From: an uncultured Bacteroidota bacterium
GTDB taxonomy: Bacteria > Bacteroidota > Bacteroidia > Bacteroidales > WCHB1-69
Length of the DNA: 64,000 nucleotides
Direction of reading: 5' to 3'
Assembly: GCA_902802755.1 (NCBI GenBank)
Contig: CADCNH010000007.1
Span: 1 to 64,000, forward strand
Positions 34,811-44,505 of this stretch are shown here, piece by piece (the stretch's first letter is position 1; every line of letters begins with the position of its first letter). The notes below the pieces were generated by a model that worked only from the letters and a program-made list of their open reading frames with translations, was not told the origin of the DNA and searched no databases. The position numbers and the translations under genes are program-made.

Positions 34811-37800
34811 ATGAGTAAAAAATTTAAGTTAATCAATAATATAATCGGTTGGGCGATAGGTATTTTGGCCTCTGCTGTTTATATTATGACCGCTGAACCC
34901 ACGGCATCATGGTGGGATTGTGGTGAATACATTGCCACCACTTACAAACTGTTAATTGGCCACCCACCTGGAGCACCGACTTTCCAGCTGATAGGCCGTT
35001 TCTTTACGCTTTTTGCTGGTGGTGATGTCACCAAAGCCGCTTTCTGTGTCAACTGTATGTCCGCTATTTGTAGTGGTTTGACCATCATGTTCTTGTATTG
35101 GACTATAGTCCGCTTGGGTCGGAAGATGGTGATGAAGCTGGGCGAAATGACTCCCGGAAGAATTGTGGCTGTTGTGGGTTCCGCCATCGTGGGTGCATTA
35201 ACTTACACATTTACAGATACATTCTGGTTCTCCGCAGTGGAAGGTGAGGTTTATGCCATGTCCTCGTTTTTTACAGCATTGGTATTCTGGTGCATCTTGA
35301 AATGGGATGAGGAGTACGACAATCCCAAGTCCAACACCAACCCCAACCGTTGGATAGTTTTAATTGCTTATCTCATAGGACTTTCCATTGGTGTCCACTT
35401 GCTGAACTTGCTGACTTTGCCCGCCGTTGTGCTGATTGTCTATTTCAAGCTTTCTCCCAAGGCCACTTATATGGGCATCGTACAGTCATTGGCCATCATT
35501 TCCTTCTTCCTGGGTTTCGTGTTGAATACCGGTTGGATGATTTTCGACTGGATTTTCATCACCATACCGTTGTTTGTACTTTGTGCAAAGAAAGGTACCC
35601 TCAAATCGAAAGAAGAGTGGGGCGTTTTCCTGTCGCTGATGCTTTCTTTTGTAATGTTGGGAGCAATTCTGTATTTCATTATTCCGCAGATTGTAAATTT
35701 GACAGGTAAATTTGAAATTTTTGCGGTGAACTCTATAGGACTTCCATTCCATTCAGGCTCTATCATCTTCTTCACTTTATTGGCCGCTTTGGTAGGTTGG
35801 GCTTTGTATTATGGATATAGCCGCAATAAAGCTAATTTCTTGGCCGGTATTTATTGCTTTATCTTCATTTTGGTGGGTTATTCAACCTTTTTCACCTTGG
35901 TGATTCGTTCCAACGCTAATCCCACTATCGATGAAAATAATCCCGAAGACCCTGTGGCTTTGCTGGCTTATTTGAATCGTGAACAATATGGCTCAAAACC
36001 GATTTTCTATGGCCAATGCTATAACTCCAGATATACTGGTGCCAAAGACGGCAAACCAGTATATACCCGTGACGACAAATCAGGAAAATACATTATTTCT
36101 GACCAGAGAAAGGAAGAAAAACCGGTTTATAATCCTGCCGATATGATGTTGTTCCCGAGATTGTGGTCCAGTAATCACCGCCAGAATTATATTAACTGGC
36201 TGAAAGCCCAATATAATTCGGACAGTGCTTCCGATAAGGAAAACCGCAGAAACTTGGACAAAGGCAAGCTGCCTACCTATCAGCAGAATATGAAATTCAT
36301 GCACACATATCAGTTTGACTACATGTATTTCCGTTATTTCATGTGGAACTTCTCGGGCCGTCAGAATGATATACAAGGAAGAAATGACATTGACAAGGGC
36401 AACTGGATTACTGGTATTCCAGCTATCGACAAAACCCGTATAGGTGTGAATGGTAACGATATGCCCACCAGCATGGAGCGTCCCGGACACAACAAGTATT
36501 ACATGTTGCCACTGATTTTAGGTCTTATTGGTCTGATTGTGTATTCAATGAAAGACCCGAAAGGCTCGTATGTGGTACTGTGGCTGTTCCTGATGACAGG
36601 TTTGGCAATTGCCTTCTATCTGAATATGGAACCCTTCCAGCCGCGTGAGCGTGACTATGCTTTCGCAGCCTCGTTCTATGCCTTCTCTATCTGGATTGGC
36701 TTCGGTGTATATGGTATATATTCTCTCTTCGAGAAAATAAAAAATAGTAAAGTACAAATAGCAGGCGCATTGTTGGTTACACTGATTTGCTTAGGTTTGG
36801 TGCCTGGCATCATGGCAAAAGAGAACTGGCATGACCATGACCGTTCCAACCGCTATACTGCTTTGGCTATGGCCAAGAACTATCTGGACTCTTGTGCACC
36901 TAACGCTATTCTCTTTACTTTGGGTGATAATGATACTTTCCCCTTGTGGTACGCCCAAGAAGTGGAAGGCTACCGTACCGATGTGCGTGTGTGCAACCTC
37001 AGTTTGTTGAGCACCAGCTGGTATGTGGATCAGATGAAGCGTCAGGCCTATAATTCTGCTCCGCTCCCGATTTCTATGACATGGAACCAATACAAAGATG
37101 GTACTCGCGACATGATGCATCTTGCTCCTGCCGCTAATCAATTCGTCAATTTGAAAGATATTATTGAATACGTGAAACAGCCTCAGTTCGATAATCAAAG
37201 AGCGCTTTATTTCTTGCCTTCTGACAAATATAGAAGCACTGGTATCGCTATCCCAGGCAGCTTCTCTTTGGATGTTGACAAGGAAAAAGTGTTGGCTAAC
37301 GGTACTGTTGCTCCTGAAGACGCTGATTTGATAGTGGATAAGTTGCGTTGGAATATGGATGCCAATGGTGTAAATACATACGTGAAGGCTTATATCATCA
37401 TGATGGACATCTTGGCCAACAACAACTGGGAAAGACCAGTTTATTATGCGTCAACTACGGGTCCTGAAGCTTATCTTGGTCTGGAAGAATATTTCCAGTT
37501 GGAAGGTATGGCTTTCCGCTTGGTGCCTATCAAGTCACCGAAGAGAGGTTATTATGATGCTGGTCGTATCAATTCCGACATTTTGTACAATAACCTGATG
37601 AATGTCTTCAATGACCATAGTCGTGTTGATAGGGTGAATAATCCTAACGCCCCTGCCAAGACTCCTTATCCGTATGCATGGGGTGGCTTCAACGATCCTC
37701 GCGTTTATCATTCGGAGGATAATGTAAGATTGGTGACCTTGATTCGTAAGATTCATCAGCGTTTGGCTGAACAGCTTATCAGTGAAGGTAAAATTGACTC

Positions 37801-38410
37801 TGCGGAGAAGGTGCTTGACCATTGCAATGAGGTACTGCCCGCCTTCAATTTCCCCTATCTGCTTGATCATCAAATAGGTTATTCACAAACCTGTGTATTC
37901 TTTATGCGTGATTTTTTCAGACTGAATACAGAAACTGGCCGTCAGAAAGGTTTACAGATGGCTACCGATTATTGGAACATGTTTGTGGAGGAAATGGCTT
38001 GGTTGGATAGAAATTACAACGAAAGAATGGCCGATAGCTATGCCGAATTGATTAACTACAATATCCTCTTCACACAGCAGATGTTTGGTATCTTGAATGA
38101 CTATGATTGTCAATTGCCTGAGCAAGAACTGAAGAAACTGAAATTCGACAAGTTTGCCTCAGCCTATATTGATAAACAGAACAACACCATCACCCGTTGT
38201 CTTACGGACTTGGAGAAAAACCAGGAGCAACTGACACTGGCGTTCCAGTCGCTGAAGAATATTACGCAACTTGCCAAACAGGCTGGTAATGAAACTATTG
38301 AGCAAAAAGGTTTGCAGGTCGCTGAAAATCAGTTAAAGATATTCTCCCAGATGGATGCTGGCTTTGGTCAGAGCTATCGTAATTTCTTCTACGACAATAA
38401 ATATTACTAA
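34811..38410 (+). CDS. DUF2723 multi-pass membrane protein (putative glycosyltransferase)
   Basis: A 1,199-residue protein. The N-terminal half (about 1-380, then 540-680) has about a dozen membrane helices. It carries the DUF2723 signature TAEPTASWWDCGEYIATTYKL, HPPGAPTF, and FWFSAVEGEVYAMSSF. DUF2723 proteins are related to dolichyl-phosphate-mannose protein mannosyltransferases, so transfer of a sugar to periplasmic protein or lipid is likely. The C-terminal 500 residues are soluble, include DNDTFPLWYAQEVEGYRTDV and end in a helical repeat-like region. The long form is typical of Bacteroidetes. Substrate is unknown. Confidence 0.85.
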   Translation: MSKKFKLINNIIGWAIGILASAVYIMTAEPTASWWDCGEYIATTYKLLIGHPPGAPTFQLIGRFFTLFAGGDVTKAAFCVNCMSAICSGLTIMFLYWTIVRLGRKMVMKLGEMTPGRIVAVVGSAIVGALTYTFTDTFWFSAVEGEVYAMSSFFTALVFWCILKWDEEYDNPKSNTNPNRWIVLIAYLIGLSIGVHLLNLLTLPAVVLIVYFKLSPKATYMGIVQSLAIISFFLGFVLNTGWMIFDWIFITIPLFVLCAKKGTLKSKEEWGVFLSLMLSFVMLGAILYFIIPQIVNLTGKFEIFAVNSIGLPFHSGSIIFFTLLAALVGWALYYGYSRNKANFLAGIYCFIFILVGYSTFFTLVIRSNANPTIDENNPEDPVALLAYLNREQYGSKPIFYGQCYNSRYTGAKDGKPVYTRDDKSGKYIISDQRKEEKPVYNPADMMLFPRLWSSNHRQNYINWLKAQYNSDSASDKENRRNLDKGKLPTYQQNMKFMHTYQFDYMYFRYFMWNFSGRQNDIQGRNDIDKGNWITGIPAIDKTRIGVNGNDMPTSMERPGHNKYYMLPLILGLIGLIVYSMKDPKGSYVVLWLFLMTGLAIAFYLNMEPFQPRERDYAFAASFYAFSIWIGFGVYGIYSLFEKIKNSKVQIAGALLVTLICLGLVPGIMAKENWHDHDRSNRYTALAMAKNYLDSCAPNAILFTLGDNDTFPLWYAQEVEGYRTDVRVCNLSLLSTSWYVDQMKRQAYNSAPLPISMTWNQYKDGTRDMMHLAPAANQFVNLKDIIEYVKQPQFDNQRALYFLPSDKYRSTGIAIPGSFSLDVDKEKVLANGTVAPEDADLIVDKLRWNMDANGVNTYVKAYIIMMDILANNNWERPVYYASTTGPEAYLGLEEYFQLEGMAFRLVPIKSPKRGYYDAGRINSDILYNNLMNVFNDHSRVDRVNNPNAPAKTPYPYAWGGFNDPRVYHSEDNVRLVTLIRKIHQRLAEQLISEGKIDSAEKVLDHCNEVLPAFNFPYLLDHQIGYSQTCVFFMRDFFRLNTETGRQKGLQMATDYWNMFVEEMAWLDRNYNERMADSYAELINYNILFTQQMFGILNDYDCQLPEQELKKLKFDKFASAYIDKQNNTITRCLTDLEKNQEQLTLAFQSLKNITQLAKQAGNETIEQKGLQVAENQLKIFSQMDAGFGQSYRNFFYDNKYY

Positions 38411-38414
38411 TGAA

Positions 38415-38490
38415 TAATGGTTAATGGTTAATGGTTAATGAAAAAATGGCGGAAATATTCCTCTATCATTAATCATTAACCACTAATCAT
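38415..38490. repeat. AATGGTT tandem repeat with inverted partner
   Basis: Three copies of AATGGTT after the DUF2723 stop face a complementary ATTAATCATTAACCACTAAT stretch about 25 bases later. The pair could form a long AT-rich hairpin. It is one of the low-complexity fillers seen in many gaps here. Confidence 0.55.
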
Positions 38491-38520
38491 TCTCTTGATA
38501 ACCGAAAACTATTAGAATGT

Positions 38521-39612
38521 ATGAATAATAACAACTACTGCGTCATTATGGCGGGAGGTATTGGAGCCAGATTCTGGCCCATGAGCCGCTCCAATACCCC
38601 CAAGCAGTTTATAGATATTTTAGGGGACGGCAGTACACTCATCCAGAAAACCTTCAGCAGATTCAGCAAAATCTGTCCGAAAGAGAATATTTACATCGTC
38701 ACCAGCGAACAGTACAAGGATATTGTTAAAAAACAACTTCCGGATGTTACTGACGAACAATTAGTGCTTGAGCCGGCACGCCGCAACACGGCACCTTGCA
38801 TTCATTATGCTAATTTCAAAATCAGACAGAAAAATCCAAATGCGGTAGTTGTGGTGGCACCTTCCGACCATTTGATTGTCAAAGAAGATGTGTTTTTGGA
38901 GGTGGTGGAGAAAGGTCTGAAGGCAGTGAGCGAGAACGATTGCCTGCTGACCATTGGTATCAAACCATCGCATCCAAACACAGGCTATGGCTACATTCAG
39001 TTTAATGACGAAAAAGGCATGCCTGATAATTCTTCTATTTATGATGTGAAAGTTTTCACAGAAAAACCGGAACTGGAGATGGCCAGGCAATTTGTTGAAA
39101 GTGGCGATTTCTTGTGGAATGCAGGCATTTTTATGTGGTCGTTGAAGTCTATTTTTACGGCTTTCGAAAAGTATCTTCCAGATGTGAATGACTTGTTCAA
39201 AAAGGGGGAGAGTGTTTACAATACTCCTGCTGAACAGGATTTTGTGAAAGAGGTGTATCAGGTTTGCCGGAATATTTCCATCGACTATGGCGTAATGGAA
39301 AAGGCTACCAATGTGAAGGTTTATGCCGCTGATTTTGGCTGGTCAGACCTGGGAACTTGGGGCTCTTTGTTCAATCTCCGTGAGAAAGATGAGGATAACA
39401 ATGCCATTGTCGGCAAAAAGGTAAAAACTTATAACACACATAATTGCATTGTAAATATGCCGAAAAACAAGGTGGTTGTCATCCAAGGTTTGGAAGACTA
39501 TATTGTGGTGGAGAATGACGACGTATTGCTGATTTGCAAGAAAGAAGATGAACAGCAGATTCGTCAATATGTCACTGACGTGCAGGTGGAGTTCGGAAAC
39601 AAATACGTGTAA
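38521..39612 (+). CDS. manC: Mannose-1-phosphate guanylyltransferase
   Basis: Makes GDP-mannose for polysaccharides. It is a 363-residue nucleotidyltransferase with IMAGGIGARFWPMSRSNTPKQF, EPARRNTAPCI, VVAPSDHLIV, GYGYIQFND, FTEKP and FLWNAGIFMW. It ends shortly after the beta-helix region and lacks the C-terminal phosphomannose isomerase domain of the bifunctional type, which is normal for this shorter class. Confidence 0.95.
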   Translation: MNNNNYCVIMAGGIGARFWPMSRSNTPKQFIDILGDGSTLIQKTFSRFSKICPKENIYIVTSEQYKDIVKKQLPDVTDEQLVLEPARRNTAPCIHYANFKIRQKNPNAVVVVAPSDHLIVKEDVFLEVVEKGLKAVSENDCLLTIGIKPSHPNTGYGYIQFNDEKGMPDNSSIYDVKVFTEKPELEMARQFVESGDFLWNAGIFMWSLKSIFTAFEKYLPDVNDLFKKGESVYNTPAEQDFVKEVYQVCRNISIDYGVMEKATNVKVYAADFGWSDLGTWGSLFNLREKDEDNNAIVGKKVKTYNTHNCIVNMPKNKVVVIQGLEDYIVVENDDVLLICKKEDEQQIRQYVTDVQVEFGNKYV

Positions 39613-39613
39613 T

Positions 39614-39771
39614 TAATGTGCTAATGTGCCAATTATCAATTAATAATTAACAATGAATAATTAATAATGAGCATTTTAGCATCTGTATATTTCACCAAAA
39701 TTTTATAACACTCAATCAAAATCATCTAATTGTATAACTTACACAATCAACTATTAACTATTAATTATCCC
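39614..39771. repeat. AT-rich low-complexity filler
   Basis: The gap between manC and hutI begins with TAATGTGCTAATGTGCCAAT. It continues with interlaced AATTAATAATTAAC-type words, and a CTATTAACTATTAATTAT stretch abuts the hutI ATG. The same words occur at 43175, 53820, 55035 and 60780. I see no gene in it. Confidence 0.7.
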
Positions 39772-41028
39772 ATGGCTTATCTTATAAAGAACATCAAGAA
39801 ACTCGTGCAGGTGGAGACCAAGCCTGTACTGCTGCGTGCCGGCAAGGATATGCAGACGGTAAAATGTATTGACAATGCGTTTTTGCTGACCGATGGCGAT
39901 AAAATCGTGGATTTTGGCAAGATGAGCAAGCTTACCGATGAGGTCTTGGCTCAAAGCAAGCATAAAATTCAGGAAATTGACGCTACAGGCCGTATGGTGT
40001 TTCCTTCATTCTGCGACTCGCATACGCACATTGTCTATAAAGGCAGCCGTGAAATAGAATATAACGATAAGATCAAGGGCTTGAGCTATGAGGAGATTGC
40101 CAAACGTGGCGGTGGCATCCTGAATAGTGTGAAGAAATTGCGCAAAGCATCTGAGGATGAATTATTTGACGAAGCCTGGGAGCGTTTGGAAGAGATTATC
40201 TCTTTCGGTACAGGAGCTGTGGAAATCAAGAGCGGTTATGGCTTGTCCACCAAAGATGAGCTGAAGTCGTTGCGTGTTATCCGTCGCCTGAAAGAAAAGT
40301 CTCCGCTGACTATCCGTGCCACTTTCTTGGGTGCTCATGGGGTTCCAGAAGAATACAAAGGTCGTCAAGGAGAGTATGTTGATTTGATTATCAACGAGAT
40401 GATACCGATGGTGGCTGCTGAGGATTTGGCCGATTATATTGATGTTTTCTGTGACCGTGGTTTCTTTACTCCTGAAGAAACAGAGCGAATTTTGATGCAA
40501 GGTATCAAGTATGGCATGAGACCGAAAATCCATGCCAATGAGCTTGCCAATTCAGGTGGTATCCAGGTGGGTGTCAAATATAATAGTTTGTCGGTTGACC
40601 ATTTGGAACACACTGGTCCAAAGGAAATTGAGTGTCTAATGGGCTCAGAAACCATGCCCACCTTCCTGCCGGGAGCGGCCTTCTTCCTGAACATGGTGTA
40701 TGGTCCTGCCCGCCAGATGATAGATGCTGGTTTGCCAGTGGCCTTGGCTTCCGACTATAATCCTGGTTCCTCACCTTCTGGCAATATGCAATTCATCTTG
40801 TCTATGGGCTGTGTCAACTATAAAATGACCTGTGAGGAGTCCATCAACGCCACCACGTTGAACACGGCATACGCCATGGGTGTAAGCCAGACGCACGGCA
40901 GCATCGCCAAGGGCAAAGTGGCTAACTTTTACATCACCAAGCCTATCCCCACCATCGAGTTCATGCCTTATAGTTTTGGCAGCAACAAAGTGGAGCAGGT
41001 GTTCTTGAATGGCAAGAAGGTGAAGTAA
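39772..41028 (+). CDS. hutI: Imidazolonepropionase
   Basis: The third enzyme of histidine breakdown, opening the imidazolone ring. It is an amidohydrolase of 418 residues. Metal ligands are visible in CDSHTHIVY, LGAHG, HANELANSGG and ASDYNPGSSPSGN. VEIKSGYGLS and RGGGILNSVK are family hallmarks. The start is the ATG directly after an AT-rich repeat, not the upstream alternative inside the repeat. No hutU, hutH or hutG lies in the window. Confidence 0.96.
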   Translation: MAYLIKNIKKLVQVETKPVLLRAGKDMQTVKCIDNAFLLTDGDKIVDFGKMSKLTDEVLAQSKHKIQEIDATGRMVFPSFCDSHTHIVYKGSREIEYNDKIKGLSYEEIAKRGGGILNSVKKLRKASEDELFDEAWERLEEIISFGTGAVEIKSGYGLSTKDELKSLRVIRRLKEKSPLTIRATFLGAHGVPEEYKGRQGEYVDLIINEMIPMVAAEDLADYIDVFCDRGFFTPEETERILMQGIKYGMRPKIHANELANSGGIQVGVKYNSLSVDHLEHTGPKEIECLMGSETMPTFLPGAAFFLNMVYGPARQMIDAGLPVALASDYNPGSSPSGNMQFILSMGCVNYKMTCEESINATTLNTAYAMGVSQTHGSIAKGKVANFYITKPIPTIEFMPYSFGSNKVEQVFLNGKKVK

Positions 41029-41084
41029 CTGTTCTAAAAGATTTTATACAGCAGTAAAATACCATTTTTCAGGAATATTACATC

Positions 41085-42716
41085 TCAGTAATAATTTCCG
41101 TCCTCCAGTATTCGTTTCCTCGACGCATCGTAGTCCTTGTTAACCAAGCTCCTTCGACTGTCGAAGCAGGATGTTTTTATGGATGCCAAATCCAAAATAG
41201 TATGGAACAGGTCGTCAATCATGTAGGGTGTATGGAGACTCTGTCCCAGCTGGGTATCCTCGGATTGAAGGAAAGCATTCTGCGACTCTGAGCACCAAAG
41301 GATAAAGGGAATTTCTACATTGGCATGGGGAATTTTTCCTGAATAATCGTGGCCGCAATAGTCCCCCTCATCATAAACATTTTCTCCATGGTCGGAGAAA
41401 TAGAGAGCGGAGATCCGCATATCGGGGTGTAATTGGCTATAGTTTGCAAGAAGAGAAAAAATGCTGTCGATAATGAAATCATTGTAGAAGACTGCATTAT
41501 CGTAAGCATCTATGTTTTTGCCCTTCTTGTCTTCCGCTCCTTTGAATTTGTCGAAACTGAAAGGGTAACGCCTGTTATATTGGGTATGGCATCCCATAAG
41601 ATGTAAGAATACCACTTTGTTTTTTTCTTTTCCTGACAAAGCGGTGACCAAAGGTTCAAACAATTTTTGGTCAAAAGAGGCCATTTGTGTGCTTTCCATG
41701 GAAGAACTGGCCATTACATTCACAAACGATACCACATCCGCATTGTAAGCCAAATTGGTGACACCATTGTCCCAAAGCCCTATGGGTGATTGGTTTGAGA
41801 GCCAGTATGACTTGTATGGCGTGGAATGAAGTACATCGAAAATGTGTATGCAGCTGTCAACAGACAGGTGGCGGTCCATATTGTTTTCGGTGAGAAAGAG
41901 CATCACGGAACTCAAGGTATTGGAATTGGCATTGATGACATTGTCGAAAGCCAAAATATCGTTGCGGGATTCCAGACGTGGTGTCGTTTCACGGTGATAA
42001 CCATAGATTCCCATGTGGTTGCGGTTGCACGACTCACCGATTACCACCACCACAAGAGTGGAATCGGTGCTGGTTATTTCTGCATCGACATCATATAAGT
42101 TGCGTTTTTTCAGCTTGTTATATGCTTTCGATTCAGTATAGAAAGAAATAAACGCCCGTTCTACATCAGGGACTGCCAATCGCAGGAACCGACCATTAAC
42201 AATGTTTTCAGCAAAAAACATGGCGGCGGCAATCCAAAGAACAGACCATACAATGATCTCGCTTTTCGTCCGGAAAGCAAGGCGTGGCGTATGTTTCAGC
42301 GTTAACACATACAATATCACATACAGAACAAGCAGTAGCAGGAGAGGGGTCATCTTGACCGTCATGAACTCGGAAGCCTCGTTAAAATTGGTGTTCAAGA
42401 ATACAAAAATAGATGAGGCGTTCAAAGGACATTTCAATATTATCCAATGAAACAGATTGATAAAACCATCGACAAACAGCAATGTGGCGGCTGTCGCATA
42501 AAGGAATCTTTTCCGCAGCAAGATGTATGGCAGCAGAAGCAGGACGGTCCACAGAAGCTGTACCAATATCGTTCTTGGCATAAAGGCCTCAAAATTGACA
42601 CACAAGCCTACAAAAGGCACATATAACACCATGGCGACAAGCCAAAAGACGTTTTTGCACGATGTTTTGGTGGCATCATCGCATCTATATGTCAATTTGT
42701 CTGTTTGTGTTGTCAT
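41085..42716 (-). CDS. Phosphoethanolamine transferase (EptA-like, sulfatase fold)
   Basis: A 543-residue inner-membrane enzyme. Five hydrophobic helices (about 23-195) are followed by a periplasmic alkaline-phosphatase-type domain (about 218-535). Key pieces are VVVVIGESCNRNHMGIYGY with the metal-binding Glu, NANSNTLSSVMLF with the likely nucleophile Thr, FLHLMGCHTQYNRRYP, and YFSDHGENVYDE. Such enzymes move phosphoethanolamine from phospholipid to lipid A or glycans, which can change sensitivity to cationic peptides. The acceptor is not predictable. A TAATTTTG box lies upstream at 42822-42829. Confidence 0.9.
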   Translation of the reverse strand: MTTQTDKLTYRCDDATKTSCKNVFWLVAMVLYVPFVGLCVNFEAFMPRTILVQLLWTVLLLLPYILLRKRFLYATAATLLFVDGFINLFHWIILKCPLNASSIFVFLNTNFNEASEFMTVKMTPLLLLLVLYVILYVLTLKHTPRLAFRTKSEIIVWSVLWIAAAMFFAENIVNGRFLRLAVPDVERAFISFYTESKAYNKLKKRNLYDVDAEITSTDSTLVVVVIGESCNRNHMGIYGYHRETTPRLESRNDILAFDNVINANSNTLSSVMLFLTENNMDRHLSVDSCIHIFDVLHSTPYKSYWLSNQSPIGLWDNGVTNLAYNADVVSFVNVMASSSMESTQMASFDQKLFEPLVTALSGKEKNKVVFLHLMGCHTQYNRRYPFSFDKFKGAEDKKGKNIDAYDNAVFYNDFIIDSIFSLLANYSQLHPDMRISALYFSDHGENVYDEGDYCGHDYSGKIPHANVEIPFILWCSESQNAFLQSEDTQLGQSLHTPYMIDDLFHTILDLASIKTSCFDSRRSLVNKDYDASRKRILEDGNYY

Positions 42717-42894
42717 CGGATTTATCGTGATATAATGAAGGGTGCTTGTACGGTAAAGTTACTGGTTCATTACTACACGAGCACTTATAATTCTGGCTAG
42801 TTGTTTTTAGATTTTACAATGCAAAATTACAACAAATTTCTCATCCCCGCAACTGTACCAAGGATTAGTAACAATTAGTTTTTTTAGGAAATTT

Positions 42895-42927
42895 CTTGAT
42901 CATTCTCATATAAATTTCGTACTTTTG
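42895..42927 (+). promoter_or_regulatory. DUF2007 gene promoter
   Basis: TACTTTTG (42920-42927), 30 bases before the ATG, with CTTG 21 bases further upstream. The -7 box matches fully. The -33 match and spacing are weaker. Confidence 0.55.
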
Positions 42928-42957
42928 CAATTGAATTAACCCAAAAAACCAAAAACC

Positions 42958-43173
42958 ATGAAAGATTTAGCAATTGCGGAAACATTTTATTCTGCCAGCA
43001 AAGCGCACATTGCGCAAGCTCTTCTGGAGGAAGAGGGAATTGAATCTATGATTTTGGATGAAACTGCGGCACAGGTGCAGGGCTTCACTATCGGCTTAGG
43101 GGGCATCCGCCTGATGGTGAATGAGGAGGACCTGGCTCAGGCACAAGAGTTGATTTCGAAAATGGAGCTGTAG
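42958..43173 (+). CDS. DUF2007 small signal-transduction-like protein
   Basis: A 71-residue soluble protein with the DUF2007 pattern: AHIAQALLEEEGIESMILDE, then GGIRLMVNEEDLAQAQELI. The fold resembles a small ferredoxin-like ACT or PII-type domain. No biochemical role is established that I know of. It is monocistronic, with its own promoter and an AT-rich repeat immediately downstream. Confidence 0.85.
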   Translation: MKDLAIAETFYSASKAHIAQALLEEEGIESMILDETAAQVQGFTIGLGGIRLMVNEEDLAQAQELISKMEL

Positions 43174-43174
43174 T

Positions 43175-43255
43175 TAATGTGCTAATTATCAATGTGCTAA
43201 TGTGCCAATTCAAATAGCCAATTTGCTAATTAACTAATTTGCAAATTGATCCATT
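43175..43255. repeat. AT-rich low-complexity filler overlapping the DegT gene end
   Basis: Repeats of TAATGTGCTAAT, GTGCCAAT and TTTGCTAATTAACTAATTTG fill the gap and run into the 3' end of the convergent aminotransferase gene. The stop and the last two or three codons of that gene (FAN) are made of repeat sequence. Confidence 0.7.
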
Positions 43256-44373
43256 GCATTCAAGAAGTTTTTGGTGATGAACTGCAATTGCTCTTCGTCC
43301 AGTTCGGTGTGCATAGGCAGGGAGACTACACAGTCGCACAGGGCCTCGGTTACGGGGAAATCGCCTTTGTGATAACCCAGATGGGCGAAGGCTTTCTGTA
43401 AATGCAAGGGTACGGGATAATATATCATTACGGGAACACCTAACTCTTTCATGTGTTCAATCAGACGGTAGCGATCCACATTCTTCAGCTTCAAGGTATA
43501 TTGGTGGAAGACGTGAGTGCTGTAGCTGGCCGTGGTAGGTGTGGTGATATTCGTATGGTTTGCGAAGGCTTTGTTGTAATACAAAGCAGCCTGCTGGCGT
43601 GCTGCAATGTATTCATCCAGATGTTTCAGCTTCACATCCAAAATGGCAGCTTGTATGGAATCGAGGCGCGAGTTCACGCCAATCATATCGTGATAATATC
43701 GGGTGAACATACCGTGGTTGACGATACCTCTAATCTTTTCATCCAAAGCATCATCATTGGTAAATAATGCGCCACCATCACCATAACAGCCCAAGTTCTT
43801 GGAGGGGAAGAAGGAGGTGCAGCCGATAGTGCCCAAAGTACCGCTTTTCTGCAAGGGATAGTTATCTATCATCACTTCCGCGCCAATAGCCTGACAGTTA
43901 TCCTCAATGACAGCTATGCCATGTTTGTTGGCAATTCGCATGATTTCCTGCATATTGCAGCATTGTCCAAACAGATGAACTGGCACAATAGCCTTGGTTT
44001 TGGGCGTAATAGCTGCCTCCAGCTGCCTTACATCCATATTGAAAGTGTCTTCCTCCACATCCACAAAAACGGGAGTCAGTCCCAAAAGACCGATAACTTC
44101 AACGGTAGCGATAAAAGTGAAGGGAACAGATATCACCTCGTCGCCAGGTTTCAAACCCAAAGCCATCATGGCCACCAGAAGAGCGTCAGTACCATTGCCG
44201 CAAGGAATCACATGCTTCACATGCAGATATTCTTCCAGATGCTGCTGAAAATCCTTGACGGCGGGGCCGTTAATGTAAGCAGAGGATTCAATGACATTGA
44301 GCACGCGGTTGTCGATTTCCTCTTTGATTTTGTGGTATTGACTTTTCAGGTCAACCATTTGGATAGCTTTCAT
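43234..44373 (-). CDS. DegT/DnrJ/EryC1-family aminotransferase
   Basis: A pyridoxal-phosphate sugar aminotransferase of 379 residues. It shows HVIPCGNGTDALLVAMMALGLKPGDEVI, FTFIATVEVIGLLGLTPVFVDV, VPVHLFGQCCNM, VIEDNCQAIGAEV and TSFFPSKNLGCYGDGGALFT with the cofactor Lys. Such enzymes make amino-sugars for O-antigen or capsule. Substrate is unknown, and no sugar-nucleotide operon surrounds it, though rfbC and manC are within 15 kb. The C-terminus ends in repeat-derived sequence. Confidence 0.93.
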   Translation of the reverse strand: MKAIQMVDLKSQYHKIKEEIDNRVLNVIESSAYINGPAVKDFQQHLEEYLHVKHVIPCGNGTDALLVAMMALGLKPGDEVISVPFTFIATVEVIGLLGLTPVFVDVEEDTFNMDVRQLEAAITPKTKAIVPVHLFGQCCNMQEIMRIANKHGIAVIEDNCQAIGAEVMIDNYPLQKSGTLGTIGCTSFFPSKNLGCYGDGGALFTNDDALDEKIRGIVNHGMFTRYYHDMIGVNSRLDSIQAAILDVKLKHLDEYIAARQQAALYYNKAFANHTNITTPTTASYSTHVFHQYTLKLKNVDRYRLIEHMKELGVPVMIYYPVPLHLQKAFAHLGYHKGDFPVTEALCDCVVSLPMHTELDEEQLQFITKNFLNAMDQFAN

Positions 44374-44401
44374 ATTGTTGTTTTTTTGATTTATTTATAT
44401 C

Positions 44402-44488
44402 CCCCACATTGCGGCCTTCGGCCTTATGTGGGGTTATTGAAATTTCACCTCTTCGAGGTTATTTGGTATAGTTTCGTTACTCCGTAAC
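44402..44488. repeat. Three tandem hairpins with TTC/TCC loops
   Basis: Hairpin 1 pairs CCCCACAT with ATGTGGGG (44402-44433), with an inner GGCC-TTC-GGCC. Hairpin 2 is ACCTC-TTC-GAGGT (44447-44459). Hairpin 3 is GTTAC-TCC-GTAAC (44476-44488). They fill the gap between uvrA and the DegT gene, both on the minus strand. Confidence 0.7.
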
Positions 44489-44505
44489 TTCTTGGTTTTT
44501 AATTA

